From NCBI RefSeq assembly GCF_014203125.1, contig NZ_JACHIH010000007.1, forward strand, positions 1 through 64,000: a stretch of 64,000 nucleotides of DNA, in the 5' to 3' direction. Of the stretch, positions 32,667 through 41,261 are shown one piece after another (position 1 is the stretch's first letter; every line of letters begins with the position of its first letter). Source of the DNA: Rhodopseudomonas rhenobacensis (GTDB taxonomy: Bacteria; Pseudomonadota; Alphaproteobacteria; Rhizobiales; Xanthobacteraceae). Position numbers and translations under genes: made by a program. Under the pieces are notes generated by a model. The model saw only the letters and a program-made list of their open reading frames with translations. It was not told the origin of the DNA and ran no database searches.

Positions 32667-33263
32667 TCAGTCGATTTCAGCGGCGGTCTGCGCGATCACC
32701 GCGAAACGATCCGAGAGTTCGACCAACGCCACTTTGTGAAGGGTAGCCGCGGGCACCACGCCGCCTTGTCCATCCGGCAGGTCGCGGGTCGCGCAAGCGT
32801 CCGCAACCAGGGTGACGCGATAGCCGAGGTCGAGCGCCGCACGCGCAGTGGAACTGACGCACATATGAGTCATGAAACCGGCAAGCAGCAACTGCTTGCG
32901 TCCGGTGGCGCTCAGCAACGCGTGCAGATCGGTGGAGGCGAAGGAATTCGGCAGTGTCTTCTCGACCACGGTCTCGGCGGCTAGCGGCGCCACCGCATCG
33001 ATCAGTTGACCGCGCGGCGCGATGCGGTCGAACAGACTGCCGACCTTGCCCTGGTGCGCGACGTGGAAGATCGGCGTGCCGGCTGCGCGCGCCGCCTTCA
33101 ACAAGTGCGCCGCGGCGGCGACCGCGGCCTGCGCGCCATCGACCGCAATCGGCCCCTCGAGATATTCGTTCTGGATGTCGATCAGCACCAGGGTGGCGTC
33201 AGCCAGCTTGGCCGGATTGAGATCGGCGCCAGCGAGTTGCAGCAGGGTCTTGGCGGTGGACAT
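32667..33263 (-). CDS. Isochorismatase-family cysteine hydrolase
   Basis: This 198-residue alpha/beta hydrolase has the catalytic triad of the family: Asp in LVLIDIQNEYL, Lys in VEKTLPNSF, and Cys in GFMTHMCVSSTARAA. The ATG at 33263 follows GGAG; a longer form from 33275 is possible. Members cleave amide or vinyl-ether bonds (nicotinamide, biuret, isochorismate). It stands alone, convergent with the truncated PLP gene, so its substrate cannot be inferred. Confidence 0.8.
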   Translation of the reverse strand: MSTAKTLLQLAGADLNPAKLADATLVLIDIQNEYLEGPIAVDGAQAAVAAAAHLLKAARAAGTPIFHVAHQGKVGSLFDRIAPRGQLIDAVAPLAAETVVEKTLPNSFASTDLHALLSATGRKQLLLAGFMTHMCVSSTARAALDLGYRVTLVADACATRDLPDGQGGVVPAATLHKVALVELSDRFAVIAQTAAEID

Positions 33264-33848
33264 GGCAGGCTCCATCGGAGGTTCGAGGCGGGACTGAGAG
33301 ACTAGCGCGAGCGCGTGCAAAGCATAGCGGCGGCCGGTTGCCATGCGATTAAGGAACGACCTGCTCGCGACGATTGCTGCGTCCTGAGCAACGTTCACGA
33401 AGGTGAACGCGGCAGCGGTGGCTCCAAGATCATACCGAGGAGAGATCGCCAACTGAAGCGTGCAGACAGCCGCGCCAATTGCTGTATCGTGACTTATCCA
33501 TATGCGATCTGCCACACGACTGACGAATGGAGTGCGACATGTCGCGGGTATCGATCACAACCAAAGCCGATCTGGCTATCCGCGCAATCAGGCGACCTTC
33601 GCTAAAGTCAAAGCAGTCGAGACTCCGGACGATGCCACGGTGATCCATGGACGCCATCATTGGCGTCTTGTCGCAACTTGAATCGATAGGGCCCGGGTCC
33701 ACCCACGCAGTGGCGTGTCATTTCCCGGCGACGAGCAGCGCCAGACGGCCAGCAGGGTCGAGGACCCGCCAGCAGAAACACCGCCACTCAACCAACGACG
33801 CGAGCGTGTTCGGAGGCTGGGGGCCGCGATGATTGCGGGTTTCGCCAT
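33264..33848. other. Intergenic region, no supported gene
   Basis: Readings on both strands (33315-33605 plus, 33430-33702 minus, 33647-33832 plus) lack ribosome sites and recognisable patterns. It includes the promoter region of the isochorismatase gene. Confidence 0.35.
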
Positions 33849-34469
33849 TTACGCCCAGATCGACGAGGTTTCGACGTCGCCGCTCCAGGAATAGATCGCC
33901 AGCAGCGGCTCGTGGTCGGTGCGCATCGCATGGACTACGTTGCTTCGATGCAGGATGGCCGATCCGGGTGCGAGGACCGCGCTGTCGCTGCCCACCGTCC
34001 ATTCCGGGTGGCCCACCACCACACGATAGAGTTCGACCGCCGGATGGCGGTGCGGCGGGTAGAAGCTGTGCGGGCCGATCAGCGTCAGGCCGAAGCAGAC
34101 CTCGCTGCTGACGATGGGTGCGACAGGCCCAATCAGTTCGGCCCAACCCATGGCGTTTTCCAAGCCGGCTGCATCGGATCGGGGCGCATAGCCGTAGCGC
34201 CACGGCAATCGTGCGGCGAGCGGACGGAGCGCCGTGGCGATGTTCGGCGCAACCCGATCGGCGAGATCGAGCGCCAGCGGCAAATGCCGCGTCAACGGAT
34301 GTCCAGTTGGCTGCCAGTTGGCCGGCTGCGTCGCCAGCCCGGCTAGGCGAGATTCGACGCTGCGGATTTCCTCCGCCGCCTCGGCGCTGACGCCGGTCTG
34401 ATCGGCGAACCACAGCCCAAGCGCCGCAAGCAGCGTTGCGAAGAGCTGGTCGTCCGCGCTCTCGGCCAC
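33849..34469 (-). CDS. DMSP-lyase-type cupin (DddQ/DddL/DddW family)
   Basis: Family members split dimethylsulfoniopropionate into dimethyl sulfide and acrylate. This 206-residue protein has a helical N-terminus and a C-terminal single cupin. The metal-binding motif PPHRHPAVELYRVVVG (H140, H142, E146, Tyr148) and the second motif with His180 in SNVVHAMRTDHEPLLAIY match the lyases closely, including the Trp/Gly-Asp end SWSGDV. The start is a GTG at 34469 that shares a base with the TAG of the upstream methyltransferase, so both are translated together. Close non-lyase cupins exist, so true DMSP cleavage needs testing. Confidence 0.72.
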   Translation of the reverse strand: MAESADDQLFATLLAALGLWFADQTGVSAEAAEEIRSVESRLAGLATQPANWQPTGHPLTRHLPLALDLADRVAPNIATALRPLAARLPWRYGYAPRSDAAGLENAMGWAELIGPVAPIVSSEVCFGLTLIGPHSFYPPHRHPAVELYRVVVGHPEWTVGSDSAVLAPGSAILHRSNVVHAMRTDHEPLLAIYSWSGDVETSSIWA

Positions 34470-35491
34470 TAGCTCAGCCCGGATTGCAGCACGACATAGG
34501 TATGCCCGATCCGTGCGCCGCTGCGGTGCGCCTCCCACGCAGCCACCGCGCTGAATTGGCCGTCCGCCAGCGCCGTCTCCAGAGCCTCGGCATGGTAGCC
34601 GGCTTCACCGGGATCGAGCCCCTCGAACGCCGCTTCCAACTGATCCACGGCATAGAACTGGAACGGTCCCAGTCCCTGCCGCTCCCAATGCGCATAGGTG
34701 GAGATGACGTCCTCGGCATCGGCCTGCACCTTCCAGCCATAGGTCAGGAACGTGGGAGCTAACCCCGCGGTGCGTGACATCCGTGCGATCACGTCAAGAG
34801 GTAACCGCGCGCCGATGGTCGACAGCACCACGCCGCCCGGCGTCAAGGCCTCGCGCGCCTGCACCAGCGCGAGGTAATGCATGGTCAGCAGCCAATCGGT
34901 CACCAACTGCGGAATGATTTCGGCCCGCGGCGCCAGGAATGCCGCACTGGTCTTGTCCCGCTCGATCAGCCGGGCATCGTCGACCGGCAGGTTCGGCAAG
35001 TTCTCGTAGATCACATCGAACTTCGCGCCGCTCGGCGCCAGCGGCGTGAGCAGGTCGCCGGCGCCGGCGTGCAGCACCACGTCGACGCCCGCTCGAAGGT
35101 TGCGACGGACGTTGCGTTCGGCGGCGGCAACCACCTCGTCGAACAGGTCGGTGATGCTGACGACGTCGGCGTCCAGAATCTCGATCGCCGCCAGCGCATC
35201 GACGCCGGAGCCGGTGCCGATCGATGCGAACGCCCGCACCGGCGTCGCGCGACGGCGCGCCAGCGCACGAAATGCCGGTGCCGCGACGCTGGACACCCAG
35301 TCGCGTTGGAGATCGCTGAGATCGGGCAGATAGGCGCGGTCCGCCAGTTCGATCTCGACCTCGTCCTTGATGCGCCGCAATGCGGTCGCTCCGAAATAGC
35401 GCCGCGCATCGAAGCGGAGCGGGGAGGAAAGCGCCGAGGTGGGCGGCGTCGCGCCGCTCGAAACGGTGCCGGCGATGAAGTCAGTGGGCAT
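34469..35491 (-). CDS. SAM-dependent methyltransferase coupled to the cupin
   Basis: This 340-residue class I methyltransferase has motif I as FASIGTGSGVDALAAIE, an acidic residue after strand 2 (VSITDLFDEVV), and YENLPNLP in the place of the NPPY-type motif of N-, C- or S-methyltransferases of the HemK-like group. The first 85 residues (FDARRYFGATALRRIKDEVE) form a separate N-terminal part. It is directly upstream of the DMSP-lyase-like gene and overlaps it, which raises the idea of a sulfur-methylating enzyme. I cannot assign the substrate from sequence. The ATG at 35491 is used; a GTG one codon earlier is possible. Confidence 0.65.
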   Translation of the reverse strand: MPTDFIAGTVSSGATPPTSALSSPLRFDARRYFGATALRRIKDEVEIELADRAYLPDLSDLQRDWVSSVAAPAFRALARRRATPVRAFASIGTGSGVDALAAIEILDADVVSITDLFDEVVAAAERNVRRNLRAGVDVVLHAGAGDLLTPLAPSGAKFDVIYENLPNLPVDDARLIERDKTSAAFLAPRAEIIPQLVTDWLLTMHYLALVQAREALTPGGVVLSTIGARLPLDVIARMSRTAGLAPTFLTYGWKVQADAEDVISTYAHWERQGLGPFQFYAVDQLEAAFEGLDPGEAGYHAEALETALADGQFSAVAAWEAHRSGARIGHTYVVLQSGLS

Positions 35492-35494
35492 CAC

Positions 35495-35952
35495 GTCACG
35501 TCTCTTCTGTGGTCAGGCACGAACTCATAGCGCAGCGGAGCCGACAAGACATTCTCTTGTTGCTCCGAGAATGCGCGGTTCATGCTGCGCGGTCGGACTT
35601 ACGGAGAGCCGGGACGAGTCCACGACATGAGGCATCGTGCGATCTGTGGCCAGCTGATTTGCGCCCCTTGCGGCGCGCCGTCAGACCATCGGGCGCAGTA
35701 CGTTCTCAATTTCGGCCGAAACTTAGCGCGCTCGTTTCGCCAAATGTTGCGAGGAGGGCAAGACGTTGCAAATTTCAACAGCGTATTGACGCTGATTTGA
35801 TCCGGCGGCCAGTGTGCTGACGGAAGATGTCGGCCGGCGAAATCTCGCTCGTCGAGCCGGGCCGCGGCGAACCGATTTCTCGCGCGGTCGATGCAAGCTG
35901 AACATCCGTCACATCGGTCGGAAGCGGCGAGATCGTGAGACGGAGCGGAGTT
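35495..35952. promoter_or_regulatory. Divergent control region between the methyltransferase-cupin and GMC-ligase-hydratase operons
   Basis: This is about 460 bp without a supported gene. It separates two divergent operons that could belong to one pathway, so shared regulation is plausible. A TTGACG at 35783-35788 is a possible -35, with no clear -10. Readings at 35509-35820 are not convincing. Confidence 0.4.
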
Positions 35953-37569
35953 GTGAGCGTGACGCGGCAGTTCGATTACCTGATCGTCGGGGGCGGCAGT
36001 GCCGGATGCGTGCTCGCCAATCGATTGAGCGCCGATGGCCGTCATCAGGTCGCGCTGCTGGAGGCGGGCGGGCCGGGTGGGCACCCTTCGTTTCATTTGC
36101 CGGTCGGCTACGTCTGGAATCGCGCGCATCCGCGCGGCAACTGGTTGTATCGCACCGAGCCCGAGCCATCGAGCGGAGACCGCGCGATACTCTGGCCGCG
36201 CGGCAAGGTGCTCGGCGGCAGTTCGGCGATCAATGGGCTATTGTATATTCGCGGTCAGCCGCACGATTACGACGCATGGCGCGACCTCGGCAATCCGGGC
36301 TGGGGGTTTGCCGACGTACTGCCGTATTTCCGCAAGGCGGAGGATCAGGCACGCGGCGCCGACGCGTTTCACGGCGCTGGCGGCCCGCTTGGCGTCTCGG
36401 ATCCGACCGTCCGGCATCCGCTTTCGGATGCCTATATCGCCGCCGCGGTCGAGGCGGGCCTGACGCCGCTTGATGATTTCAATCGCGATCGGCAGGCCGG
36501 CGCAGGCTACTTTCAGTTGACGGTGCGCAACGGCCTGCGCAGCAGCACCGCCAACGCCTATCTGAAGCCGGTGCGCGGTCGCGACAATCTCCACGTGGTC
36601 ACCCATGCGCATGCCATGCGCCTCACTTTCGACGGCCGCCGCGCCACCGGCGTGGTCGCGGTGAGAGGTGGCCAAACCGAAACCTATTCGGCGCGCCGCG
36701 AGGTGATCGTCGCAGCCGGAGCGATCGGCAGTCCGGCGCTGCTGCAACACTCGGGCGTGGGCGCCGCCGATCATCTGCGATCGCTCGACATCGAGGTCAT
36801 CGCCGACCTGCCGGGCGTCGGGCAGAATCTGCAAGACCATTACATGGTAAGCCTGACCTACGCCGTCCGCCGCCTTGGTAGCTTCAACGAGACCACCCGC
36901 GGCTGGCGGCTGGTCCGCGAAATCCTGCGCTACGCAGCGTCGCGTCGCGGTCTGCTCACGCTGAGCGCGGCGCAGATCAACGTCTTCCTGCCGACGATCT
37001 CCGATCCCGACAACCCGGACGTGCAGTTTCATGTGATGCCGGCGACCTTCGATTTCGAAACCGGCAAGGTCGAGACTGAACCCGGGCTGACCTGCGGGGT
37101 GTGCCAACTGCGCCCCAACAGCCGCGGAACGATTCTGATTTCGCAGCCCGATCCGCGGGCCGCGCCGGCCATCCGTCCCGGCTATTTGACCGACGATCGC
37201 GACAAAGCGGTGCTGCTCGAAGGACTCCGGTTCGCCCGCCATATTGCCGCGCAGAAGGCGCTGGCCGGCGTTGCCGCCGAACGGCTGCCCGGCAGCGGCG
37301 TGACGACCGATAGCGACCTTCTGGAGTTTGCACGTCGCACCGGCAAGACGCTGTATCACCCGGTCGGCACCTGCAAGATGGGACGGGACGCCGACGCGGT
37401 GGTCGACAGCGAATTGCGCGTGCATGGCGTCCAGGGCTTACGGGTGGTCGATGCGTCGGTGATGCCGACATTGGTGTCGGGAAACACCAACGCGCCGACC
37501 ATCATGATCGCCGAACGCGCGTCCGATCTTATTCTTCAAAGCGTGCGAATCCCGGAACTACAAGCGTGA
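35953..37569 (+). CDS. GMC-family flavin oxidoreductase (choline-dehydrogenase/DddA-like)
   Basis: The 538-residue FAD enzyme oxidises an alcohol. The FAD-binding motif is YLIVGGGSAGCVLANRLS at the N-terminus, WPRGKVLGGSSAINGLLYIRG is the GMC signature, and the C-terminal YHPVGTCKMG and SGNTNAPTIMIAERASDLI hold the catalytic His and Asn. The GTG at 35953 follows CGGAG. DddA, which oxidises 3-hydroxypropionate in DMSP degradation, is of this family, and the neighbours fit such a route, but choline or other alcohols are equally possible by sequence. The next gene overlaps its stop. Confidence 0.8.
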   Translation: MSVTRQFDYLIVGGGSAGCVLANRLSADGRHQVALLEAGGPGGHPSFHLPVGYVWNRAHPRGNWLYRTEPEPSSGDRAILWPRGKVLGGSSAINGLLYIRGQPHDYDAWRDLGNPGWGFADVLPYFRKAEDQARGADAFHGAGGPLGVSDPTVRHPLSDAYIAAAVEAGLTPLDDFNRDRQAGAGYFQLTVRNGLRSSTANAYLKPVRGRDNLHVVTHAHAMRLTFDGRRATGVVAVRGGQTETYSARREVIVAAGAIGSPALLQHSGVGAADHLRSLDIEVIADLPGVGQNLQDHYMVSLTYAVRRLGSFNETTRGWRLVREILRYAASRRGLLTLSAAQINVFLPTISDPDNPDVQFHVMPATFDFETGKVETEPGLTCGVCQLRPNSRGTILISQPDPRAAPAIRPGYLTDDRDKAVLLEGLRFARHIAAQKALAGVAAERLPGSGVTTDSDLLEFARRTGKTLYHPVGTCKMGRDADAVVDSELRVHGVQGLRVVDASVMPTLVSGNTNAPTIMIAERASDLILQSVRIPELQA

Positions 37570-38951
37570 CCGTTCTTCATGATGCGGCGACCATCGACAG
37601 TCGCGACCCTGCCGAATATCAGGCCGCCCTCGGTGTCTACCGTTTCGAGAGGCTGAAACAGCAGATCCGCCACGTCTGGAGCAACGCGGACTACTTCCGG
37701 CCGCGGTTGATCGCTGCCGGGCTGTCGTCGCCGGACGATGTCCGCTCGCTGGATGATTTCCGTCGCTTGCCGGCGATGTTGGACAAGGCCAGCCATCGGC
37801 AATCGCAGGAGGACTCGCTGGCGCGTTACGGCCATCCGTTCGGGCTGCATCTCACCGTGCCGGTCGAGCAGGCGGTCCACCTGGCCGCCACCTCGGGCAC
37901 CACTGGCCAGCCGACGTTCTATGTGTTCAGCCGGCGCGACCTGGAGATTTCGCATCGCGTCCTTGCACGGCTGTTCGCGCACGCCGGCATTCGCCCCGGC
38001 GAGACCACGTTTCACGCCTTCGGCCTGTCGCTGTGGCTGGCGGGCATTACCTATGTCCAGGCGTTGGAAGCTTATGGCGCGCGGCCGGTGGCGCTGGGGG
38101 CGGAGGCCGGTGTGCCGAAGATCCTGCGCTACATCGCGTTCACTCGGCCGACCACGCTATTCGCTACGCCGTCGATGGTGACCCAGTTGGTCGAGCGCGC
38201 GCCGAAGGAGATCGGCAAGCCGGTCGCAGCCCTCGGGATCAAGCGCGTGCTGTGCGCCGGCGAACCCGGGGCCGGGCTGCCCGCGTTCCGGCAGCGCGTG
38301 CGCGAGGAATTCGGTGCGGAAGTCTTCGACTTCATGGGCGGCGCCTGGCACAACGCCGCCTCGTCCTGCGCAAGCTCCGACTATCACGGCATGCACTATC
38401 TCAGCGACGACACCTGTTTCCGTTACGATCTGGTCGACCCGGCGACCAAACAACCGCTAGCGCTGACCGACGGCGCGGTGGGCGAGGCGATCCACACCGC
38501 GCTGGATTATCAGGCCGCGCCGGCGTTCCGCTACGCGACCGGCGATATTCTGAAAATCCACGTCGGCGTCTGTCCTGGTTGCGGCGTGTTCGGCACACGG
38601 ATGGAAGTGGTCGGCCGCGTCGACGACATGCTCGCCATCAAGGGCGTCAAGGTCTATCCGGCGGCGATCCAGAATGTCGTGCTGCAATTTCAGCCCCGGG
38701 TGTCCGGCGAATTGCGGATCAGGCTGGACCGCCCGCCGCCGAAGGTCGAGCCGCCGCTGCGGCTGGTGATCGAAGCGGCGTCGGATGTGCCGGAAGCGGC
38801 GTGGCCGAGCCTCGCCGACGACATCGCGCATCGGATCCGGGAGTTGCTGAGCTTCCGCCCGGTGGTCAGCATCCTGCCGCACGGCAGCCTGCCGCGGTCC
38901 GGCCAGAAAACCAAATTGATCGAAATCGCCGGCCAAACCGCCGCAACCTGA
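37566..38951 (+). CDS. PaaK-like AMP-forming CoA ligase
   Basis: This 461-residue adenylate-forming enzyme resembles phenylacetate-CoA ligases. AATSGTTGQPTFYVF is the ATP-binding P-loop, FDFMGGAWHNAASSC lies in the substrate region, FRYATGDILKI has the ribose-binding Asp, and VGRVDDMLAIKGVKVYP is the hinge. The GTG start overlaps the GMC stop (GTGA). In the operon it would activate an acid made or used by its neighbours; acrylate or 3-hydroxypropionate would fit a DMSP route, aromatic acids would fit the family. Both are inference. Confidence 0.82.
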   Translation: MTVLHDAATIDSRDPAEYQAALGVYRFERLKQQIRHVWSNADYFRPRLIAAGLSSPDDVRSLDDFRRLPAMLDKASHRQSQEDSLARYGHPFGLHLTVPVEQAVHLAATSGTTGQPTFYVFSRRDLEISHRVLARLFAHAGIRPGETTFHAFGLSLWLAGITYVQALEAYGARPVALGAEAGVPKILRYIAFTRPTTLFATPSMVTQLVERAPKEIGKPVAALGIKRVLCAGEPGAGLPAFRQRVREEFGAEVFDFMGGAWHNAASSCASSDYHGMHYLSDDTCFRYDLVDPATKQPLALTDGAVGEAIHTALDYQAAPAFRYATGDILKIHVGVCPGCGVFGTRMEVVGRVDDMLAIKGVKVYPAAIQNVVLQFQPRVSGELRIRLDRPPPKVEPPLRLVIEAASDVPEAAWPSLADDIAHRIRELLSFRPVVSILPHGSLPRSGQKTKLIEIAGQTAAT

Positions 38952-38969
38952 GCTTACGAAAGGACCGCC

Positions 38970-39737
38970 ATGTCGAGCGTGCTGTATCAGTCCCGCGACG
39001 GGATCGCCGAAATCACCATCAACCGCCCGGATAAGCACAACGTCATCGACCATTCGGTGGTCGACGGCCTACATGAAGCTTGGCATCGTTTCAACGCCGG
39101 CAGCGATCGCGTCGCCATTCTCACCGCCAATGGCGACCGCGCGTTCAGCGCCGGCGCCAACCTCAAGGATATTCCTCACGACTTTTGGCGCGCCGTGCCG
39201 GGTGTCGGTGTGCCGGTCGAAAAGCCGATCATCGCCGCGATCGGCGGACTGGTGATCGGCGGCGCCCTGGTGCTGGTGCAGTTCGCCGACCTGGCGATCG
39301 CCGCAGACAACACCGTGCTGTCCTATCCCGAGGCCAAGGTCGGCTATAGCGGCGGGCTGATCAGTTCGCTCGCGGCGCGGATTCCGCACAAGGTTGCGAT
39401 GGAATTGCTGCTGGTCGGCGGCTCGATCGATGCCCACCGCGCCTACGAGATCGGCCTGGTCAACCGCGTCGTGCCGAGCGGCGATCAATTGACGGTCGCC
39501 CGGAAGTTCGCCGCCGAGATTGCCGCGAATGCGCCGCTGGTGCTCAAGCTGTTGAAGAATTTCGTCGGCGCGACGCTGCCGAAAGGTCCCTCGGAGGCCG
39601 CCGCCATCGCCCGCGCCACCGTGGAGGCGGTCAACACCGCGGACGACTATCGCGAGGGCATCGCCGCGTTTTTCGAAAAGCGCGCCCCGATCTTCAACGG
39701 CACCGTCCCATCTCCGTCTGAGGCCAGCACGGTCTAA
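38970..39737 (+). CDS. Enoyl-CoA hydratase/isomerase (crotonase family)
   Basis: This is a 255-residue crotonase. The oxyanion-hole motif is AFSAGANLKDI, the second is VIGGALVLVQFADLAIAA, and the Glu of YPEAKVGYSGG sits where the catalytic acid is expected. AAAGGA precedes the ATG. It closes a three-gene operon with 18 bp after the ligase. If the ligase makes acryloyl-CoA, this enzyme could hydrate it to 3-hydroxypropionyl-CoA, as AcuH does in DMSP users. Confidence 0.82.
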   Translation: MSSVLYQSRDGIAEITINRPDKHNVIDHSVVDGLHEAWHRFNAGSDRVAILTANGDRAFSAGANLKDIPHDFWRAVPGVGVPVEKPIIAAIGGLVIGGALVLVQFADLAIAADNTVLSYPEAKVGYSGGLISSLAARIPHKVAMELLLVGGSIDAHRAYEIGLVNRVVPSGDQLTVARKFAAEIAANAPLVLKLLKNFVGATLPKGPSEAAAIARATVEAVNTADDYREGIAAFFEKRAPIFNGTVPSPSEASTV

Positions 39738-39845
39738 TCCGGGTGAGCATGCCCGCCATGGAGACCGCCACCCTTGATCCGAGCGACGCAGCAGACGCAA
39801 TGTCACCGGTGTTGGATGCATGGACGCGGGCGGCGCGGTGGCCGC

Positions 39846-41237
39846 TCAGGCGCTGCGGCTGATTGCGGTGGTGTAGATGCGCTCGATCAGCGTCAGCGCG
39901 CCGCGATATCCGGCATAGCCGCGTGACAGCACCACTTCGTAGGACGCCGGGAAGCCGACTTCGAGGATGAACCCGCGCAGTTCCTTGGCGAGATCGCGTT
40001 CCCAGGTGGTGCCGAAGATCAGCGGCGGCTTGCGGCCGAAATCGGCGGCGCGGATCGCGGCGTGAACCGCGTAGCTGTCCTCGGCGAAGACCGGCTCGAT
40101 CGAGACATCGTGGTCGAGCGAGCGGAACGCGGCGCGCACCGCGTCGCGATGTTCGGCGGGCGTATTGTCGGTCACCACCACGCAGGCCGGCATCAGGCCG
40201 AGCTGGCGGACCGCGAAGGTGCTGAGGGCCAGCGTGGTCGCGGCATCGCCCACTGCGGCGAAGCGTGCCGGCAGGCCCCAGCGATATTGCGAATAGAACT
40301 CCGAGAACGCCTCGATGTAGCCGTAGTAGTCGCGCTCCTCCGCGGCGATGAAAGCCGCCGCCGGCGCTTCGGGCACGCCGGCAAACCCCGCGACTTGGCG
40401 TAGGAACTCGCTGGTCTGACGCCCGCCGATCGGCGGCACCGCAATGTGCAGGAACGGCTGGCCGTATTGGCGCTCGAGATGCTGCGCAGTGGCCAGCCCC
40501 AGCCAGGGCGACAGCACCAGGTTGAACTGCGCTCGCGGGATCGCGCGCCACTCGGCGACGCCGGCCGAGCCCGGGCCGAACAGCACGTTGACGCGCAGAC
40601 CGATGCCTTCGAGGAGGCGTTTCAGCTCGACCAGATCGCCACGCCAGAACGGATCCTGATAGGGGATTGGCGACCACAGATTGACCAGGCCCGCCTCGCG
40701 TGGTCCGTCGTAGGGGCCGGCGAACTGATCGATGATGGCGCGCGTCACCACCTCATGGCCGAAATAATTGTTGCCACGGAATCCGCCGGTGCCGGCATGC
40801 ACCACCGGCGCGCCGCGCGCCTGGAACTCGCGCACCACCGCCGGCACGTCGTCGCCGATCAGATCGGGAATGCAGCCGGTGAGCACCACGAACAGGTCCG
40901 CTTCCATCAGATCGAGCGTATGGGTGATCAGCTCGCGCAGCCGGTCCTCGCCGCCGAAGATCACCTCGCGCTGGGTGGCATTGGTGCTGGGGGCGACGCC
41001 GAGGCCGCCCCAGCCGCCGCCCTGATAGGCATTGTTGAACGCGAGCGCGCCGCATTGCTTATCCGCGCATCCCGGACCGCAATGGGTGATCGCAATGGCG
41101 CGCGGGATCGATGCCACCGTCTGCATTGCTCCGAGCGCGCAAGCGTAGCGGACCTGCTCGATCGGGCCTTCTTCCGCAATGTCGGGAACCAGCGGTGCCG
41201 CGCCGGAGTTGCGCGTCTTCAGTGGCGTGATGGCCAT
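39846..41237 (-). CDS. Nitrogenase-like beta-type subunit (NifK/NifN/MarK superfamily)
   Basis: This is a 463-residue homologue of nitrogenase component 1. The three P-cluster-type cysteines are visible: C33 in VRYACALGAMQ, C57 in HCGPGCADKQ and C122 in LTGCIPDLIGDD, with extra Cys at 53 and 62. It starts 24 bp after the alpha-type gene, so they form a heterodimer. It lacks the long N-terminal extension of true NifK and is near NifN or methylthio-alkane-reductase beta in size. No nif or mar B/H gene lies in this window. Reduction of a C-S bond is the favoured role by context. Confidence 0.85.
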   Translation of the reverse strand: MAITPLKTRNSGAAPLVPDIAEEGPIEQVRYACALGAMQTVASIPRAIAITHCGPGCADKQCGALAFNNAYQGGGWGGLGVAPSTNATQREVIFGGEDRLRELITHTLDLMEADLFVVLTGCIPDLIGDDVPAVVREFQARGAPVVHAGTGGFRGNNYFGHEVVTRAIIDQFAGPYDGPREAGLVNLWSPIPYQDPFWRGDLVELKRLLEGIGLRVNVLFGPGSAGVAEWRAIPRAQFNLVLSPWLGLATAQHLERQYGQPFLHIAVPPIGGRQTSEFLRQVAGFAGVPEAPAAAFIAAEERDYYGYIEAFSEFYSQYRWGLPARFAAVGDAATTLALSTFAVRQLGLMPACVVVTDNTPAEHRDAVRAAFRSLDHDVSIEPVFAEDSYAVHAAIRAADFGRKPPLIFGTTWERDLAKELRGFILEVGFPASYEVVLSRGYAGYRGALTLIERIYTTAISRSA

Positions 41238-41261
41238 GACTGTCCTATTCAGATGACTGTC

